Below, piece by piece: positions 62,207-64,000 of a stretch of DNA of 64,000 nucleotides. Source of the DNA: Donghicola tyrosinivorans (GTDB lineage: Bacteria > Pseudomonadota > Alphaproteobacteria > Rhodobacterales > Rhodobacteraceae). The notes below the pieces were generated by a model, which saw nothing but the letters and a program-made list of their open reading frames with translations, ran no database searches and was not told the DNA's origin. Location: NCBI RefSeq assembly GCF_003003355.1, contig NZ_PVTQ01000005.1, positions 1 through 64,000 of the forward strand. Direction: 5' to 3'. How positions within the stretch are numbered: position 1 is the stretch's first letter; every line of letters begins with the position of its first letter. Both the position numbers and the translations under genes were made by a program.

Positions 62207-63067
62207 ATGATCTATCCCACTGCTGAAAGCTGGCGCGATGCAACGTCAAAGCGCATAACTCTGTTCGGGATGTCAGGTCTGGGAAAAACCTTTTTGGCCA
62301 ACATGTTGCGCCATGACGGGGGGTGGTTTCACTACTCGATCGATTACCGGATCGGCACCCGCTACATGGGCGAATACATCACCGACAACTACAAGCGCAT
62401 CGCCATGCAGCACCCGTTGCTGCGCGAACTGTTGATGTCGGATTCGATCTATATCGGCTCGAACATCACGTTTGAAAATCTGGCCCCCCTATCCACCTAT
62501 CTGGGCAAGCCGGGCAACGCGGACAAAGGCGGCCTGCCCTTTTCCGAATACCGCGAACGTCAGGACCAACACCGCGACGCGGAAATCCGCGCCCTCTTGG
62601 ATACCGTGTACTTCCGCCGCCGCGCACAGGAGCTTTACGGCTATCCCCATTTCATCTGCGACAGCGGTGGCTCGATCTGCGAAGTGGTGGACCCGAACGA
62701 CCCTGATGATCCGGTCCTCAAAGCCCTCAGCGAAGAGACCCTGATGATCTGGATCGAGGGCAGCGATGCCCACACAGAGGAACTCTGCCGTCGCTTCGAC
62801 CGCGCGCCGAAACCGATGTACTACATGCCCGAGTTTCTGACCGCCAAATGGGCCCAGTATTTGCAGGAGAAAGGTCAGACCGAAGCCGAGGTTGATCCCG
62901 ATGCTTTCGTGCGCTGGACCTATGCGCAGGCGCTGGCCCATCGCCAGCCGCGCTATGCTGGTATGGCCAAGTGGGGCGTGACGATCAAAGCCGAAGAGGT
63001 GATGCAGATCCGCACCCCCGCCGACTTTGACGCGCTGATCCAGCGGGCTATCGAACGTAAGGCTTGA
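62207..63067 (+). CDS. P-loop ATPase of unknown function, upstream of metA
   Basis: This 286-residue cytoplasmic protein has Walker A GMSGLGKTFLANML near residue 21 and little else of a known NTPase; no obvious Walker B DE pair is clear, though ICDSGGSICEVVDPNDPDD near residue 148 may be the magnesium site. WIEGSDAHTEELCRRFDRAPKPMYY is notable near residue 183. I recall this as a conserved Rhodobacteraceae ATPase, with no assigned role. It lies 56 bases before metA on the same strand, so it could share a transcript with it. Confidence 0.8.
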   Translation: MIYPTAESWRDATSKRITLFGMSGLGKTFLANMLRHDGGWFHYSIDYRIGTRYMGEYITDNYKRIAMQHPLLRELLMSDSIYIGSNITFENLAPLSTYLGKPGNADKGGLPFSEYRERQDQHRDAEIRALLDTVYFRRRAQELYGYPHFICDSGGSICEVVDPNDPDDPVLKALSEETLMIWIEGSDAHTEELCRRFDRAPKPMYYMPEFLTAKWAQYLQEKGQTEAEVDPDAFVRWTYAQALAHRQPRYAGMAKWGVTIKAEEVMQIRTPADFDALIQRAIERKA

Positions 63068-63123
63068 GCAACCGCAACTTCGGAACTATCTAAGACGCTC
63101 ATCCAATAAAACGGAAAACTGAC

Positions 63124-64000
63124 ATGCCGATCAAACTACCCTCTGACCTTCCTGCCTTTGACGTGCTCTCGCGCGAGGGCGTGATGGTCATGTCGGATGA
63201 TCAGGCCACCCGTCAGGACATCCGCCCGATCCGTATCGCTCTGCTGAATCTGATGCCCAAGAAGATCCAGACCGAGAACCAGTTCGCCCGTTTGATCGGT
63301 GCCACGCCCTTGCAGATCGAATTCGACCTGATCCGCATGAGCGAGCATCAGACCAAGAACACGGCTGCCGAACATATGGAAAGCTTTTACCGCCCCTTCG
63401 AAGAGGTGCGCGACAGCGGTGAAAAGTTTGACGGTCTGGTCATCACCGGTGCCCCCATCGAACATCTGCCGTTTGAAGAGGTCACCTACTGGAAAGAACT
63501 GTGCGCGGTCTTTGACTGGACCCAGACCCATGTGCATTCGACCTTTGGCGTCTGCTGGGGTGGCATGGCGATGATCAACTACTTCAACGGGGTGAAAAAG
63601 CACATCCTGCCGCATAAGGCGTTCGGCTGTTTCCGTCACCGGAACGTGGCCCCTGCCTCGCCCTATCTGCGCGGGTTCTCGGATGATGTGCTGGTGCCCG
63701 TCAGCCGCTGGACCGAAATGCGTCAGGACGAGATTGACGCCGCAGGGCTGACCACCCTGATCACCGGCGAGGAAACCGGCCCCTGTCTGGTGCAGGACGA
63801 TGCCCATCGGGCGCTGTATGTGTTCAACCACTTTGAATACGACAGCGGCACTTTGAAGGAAGAGTATGATCGCGATGTTGCAGCGGGCACGCCCATTAAC
63901 GTGCCTTGCAACTACTATCCCGATGACGATCCTTCACAAACGCCTCAGAACCGCTGGAGAAGTCACGCCCACCTTCTATATGGCAACTGGATCAACCAGA
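63124..64000 (+). CDS. metAA: Homoserine O-acetyltransferase, MetA type (partial, runs off window)
   Basis: The MetA-family enzyme activates homoserine for methionine synthesis. The visible 292 residues contain the catalytic cysteine in [12 protein letters not shown] (near residue 142), later HFEYD, and the C-terminal LLYGNWINQ; the stop lies beyond 64000. The residue after GAPI in [15 protein letters not shown] is glutamate, at the position where glutamate favours acetyl-CoA and glycine (as in E. coli) favours succinyl-CoA. I therefore call it an acetyltransferase by inference. The ATG is at 63124. A short spacer separates it from the ATPase gene. Confidence 0.93.
   Translation, partial: MPIKLPSDLPAFDVLSREGVMVMSDDQATRQDIRPIRIALLNLMPKKIQTENQFARLIGATPLQIEFDLIRMSEHQTKNTAAEHMESFYRPFEEVRDSGEKFDGLVITGAPIEHLPFEEVTYWKELCAVFDWTQTHVHSTFGVCWGGMAMINYFNGVKKHILPHKAFGCFRHRNVAPASPYLRGFSDDVLVPVSRWTEMRQDEIDAAGLTTLITGEETGPCLVQDDAHRALYVFNHFEYDSGTLKEEYDRDVAAGTPINVPCNYYPDDDPSQTPQNRWRSHAHLLYGNWINQ

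Overview
The window reads as a chromosomal segment of a marine Rhodobacterales bacterium (Roseobacter group). The evidence is the GC-rich, dense alphaproteobacterial coding, the dusB(nifR3)-ntrB-ntrC-ntrY-ntrX-trkA-trkH-hfq-hflX order, a sqdB-sqdD-sqdC sulfolipid operon arranged as in Rhodobacter sphaeroides, and small DUF families (DUF6456, DUF6477) that I know mainly from Rhodobacteraceae. This placement is from gene content and order only; no search was run.

Layout. 1-2.2 kb: insertion-sequence debris, with the 3' end of an IS30-type transposase, an apparently intact IS1202/ISNCY-type element with a passenger ORF, and a frameshifted IS30 fragment. 2.2-9.7 kb (minus): phosphate regulon phoR, pstS-pstC-pstA-pstB-phoU-phoB, with Pho boxes before pstS and phoR. 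9.8-11.8 kb (minus): yicC-gmk-gamma carbonic anhydrase-like operon. 12-16.3 kb: PAS-domain protein, class II DAHP synthase, GlxA-type regulator, PQQ-type sugar dehydrogenase. 16.4-21.7 kb (plus): a branched-chain-amino-acid-type ABC importer. 21.7-24.3 kb: a frameshifted HerA-like ATPase gene, a 444-base gap with two candidate small RNAs, and an IalB-family protein. 24.4-28.6 kb (minus): envelope operon L,D-transpeptidase-lpxD-ACP-ketoacyl synthase. 28.9-32.5 kb (plus): Tat-exported DUF882 protein, then sqdBDC. 32.5-44.3 kb (minus): the nitrogen-regulation/potassium/Hfq block. 44.5-46.6 kb (plus): ispD-ispF-pgpA-cinA-type. 46.6-51.2 kb: COQ10/RatA-type protein, hpt, two cytochromes c, lipA, peroxiredoxin. 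51.2-56.3 kb: oxyR, VIT-family transporter, DUF6456, DUF6477, and an MttB-family methyltransferase without pyrrolysine. 56.4-64 kb (plus): guaA, YdcF-family protein, two EamA transporters, a FadL-type porin, an unknown P-loop protein and a metA-type gene cut by the window end.

How it fits together. The clearest theme is phosphate economy. PhoBR/PstSCAB/PhoU sense and import phosphate, and sqdBDC makes a phosphorus-free membrane lipid. The sqdB upstream region carries CTGTCA/CTGACA-type heptamers in 11-base register, so both loci look like members of one PhoB regulon. Nitrogen control comes through NtrBC and NtrYX, and both response regulators lack the sigma-54 contact loop (GAFTGA). A minus-strand envelope operon couples peptidoglycan cross-linking to lipid A acylation with its own acyl carrier protein and ketoacyl synthase.

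No tRNA, rRNA, CRISPR array or prophage was seen. The most unusual items are the phased Pho box at sqdB, the dedicated ACP/KAS next to lpxD, a candidate small RNA exposing an anti-Shine-Dalgarno CCTCCC, a possible one-base frameshift in the HerA-like ATPase, and coding tails that run through the neighbour's terminator. I see no clear evidence of a wholly new multi-gene system.
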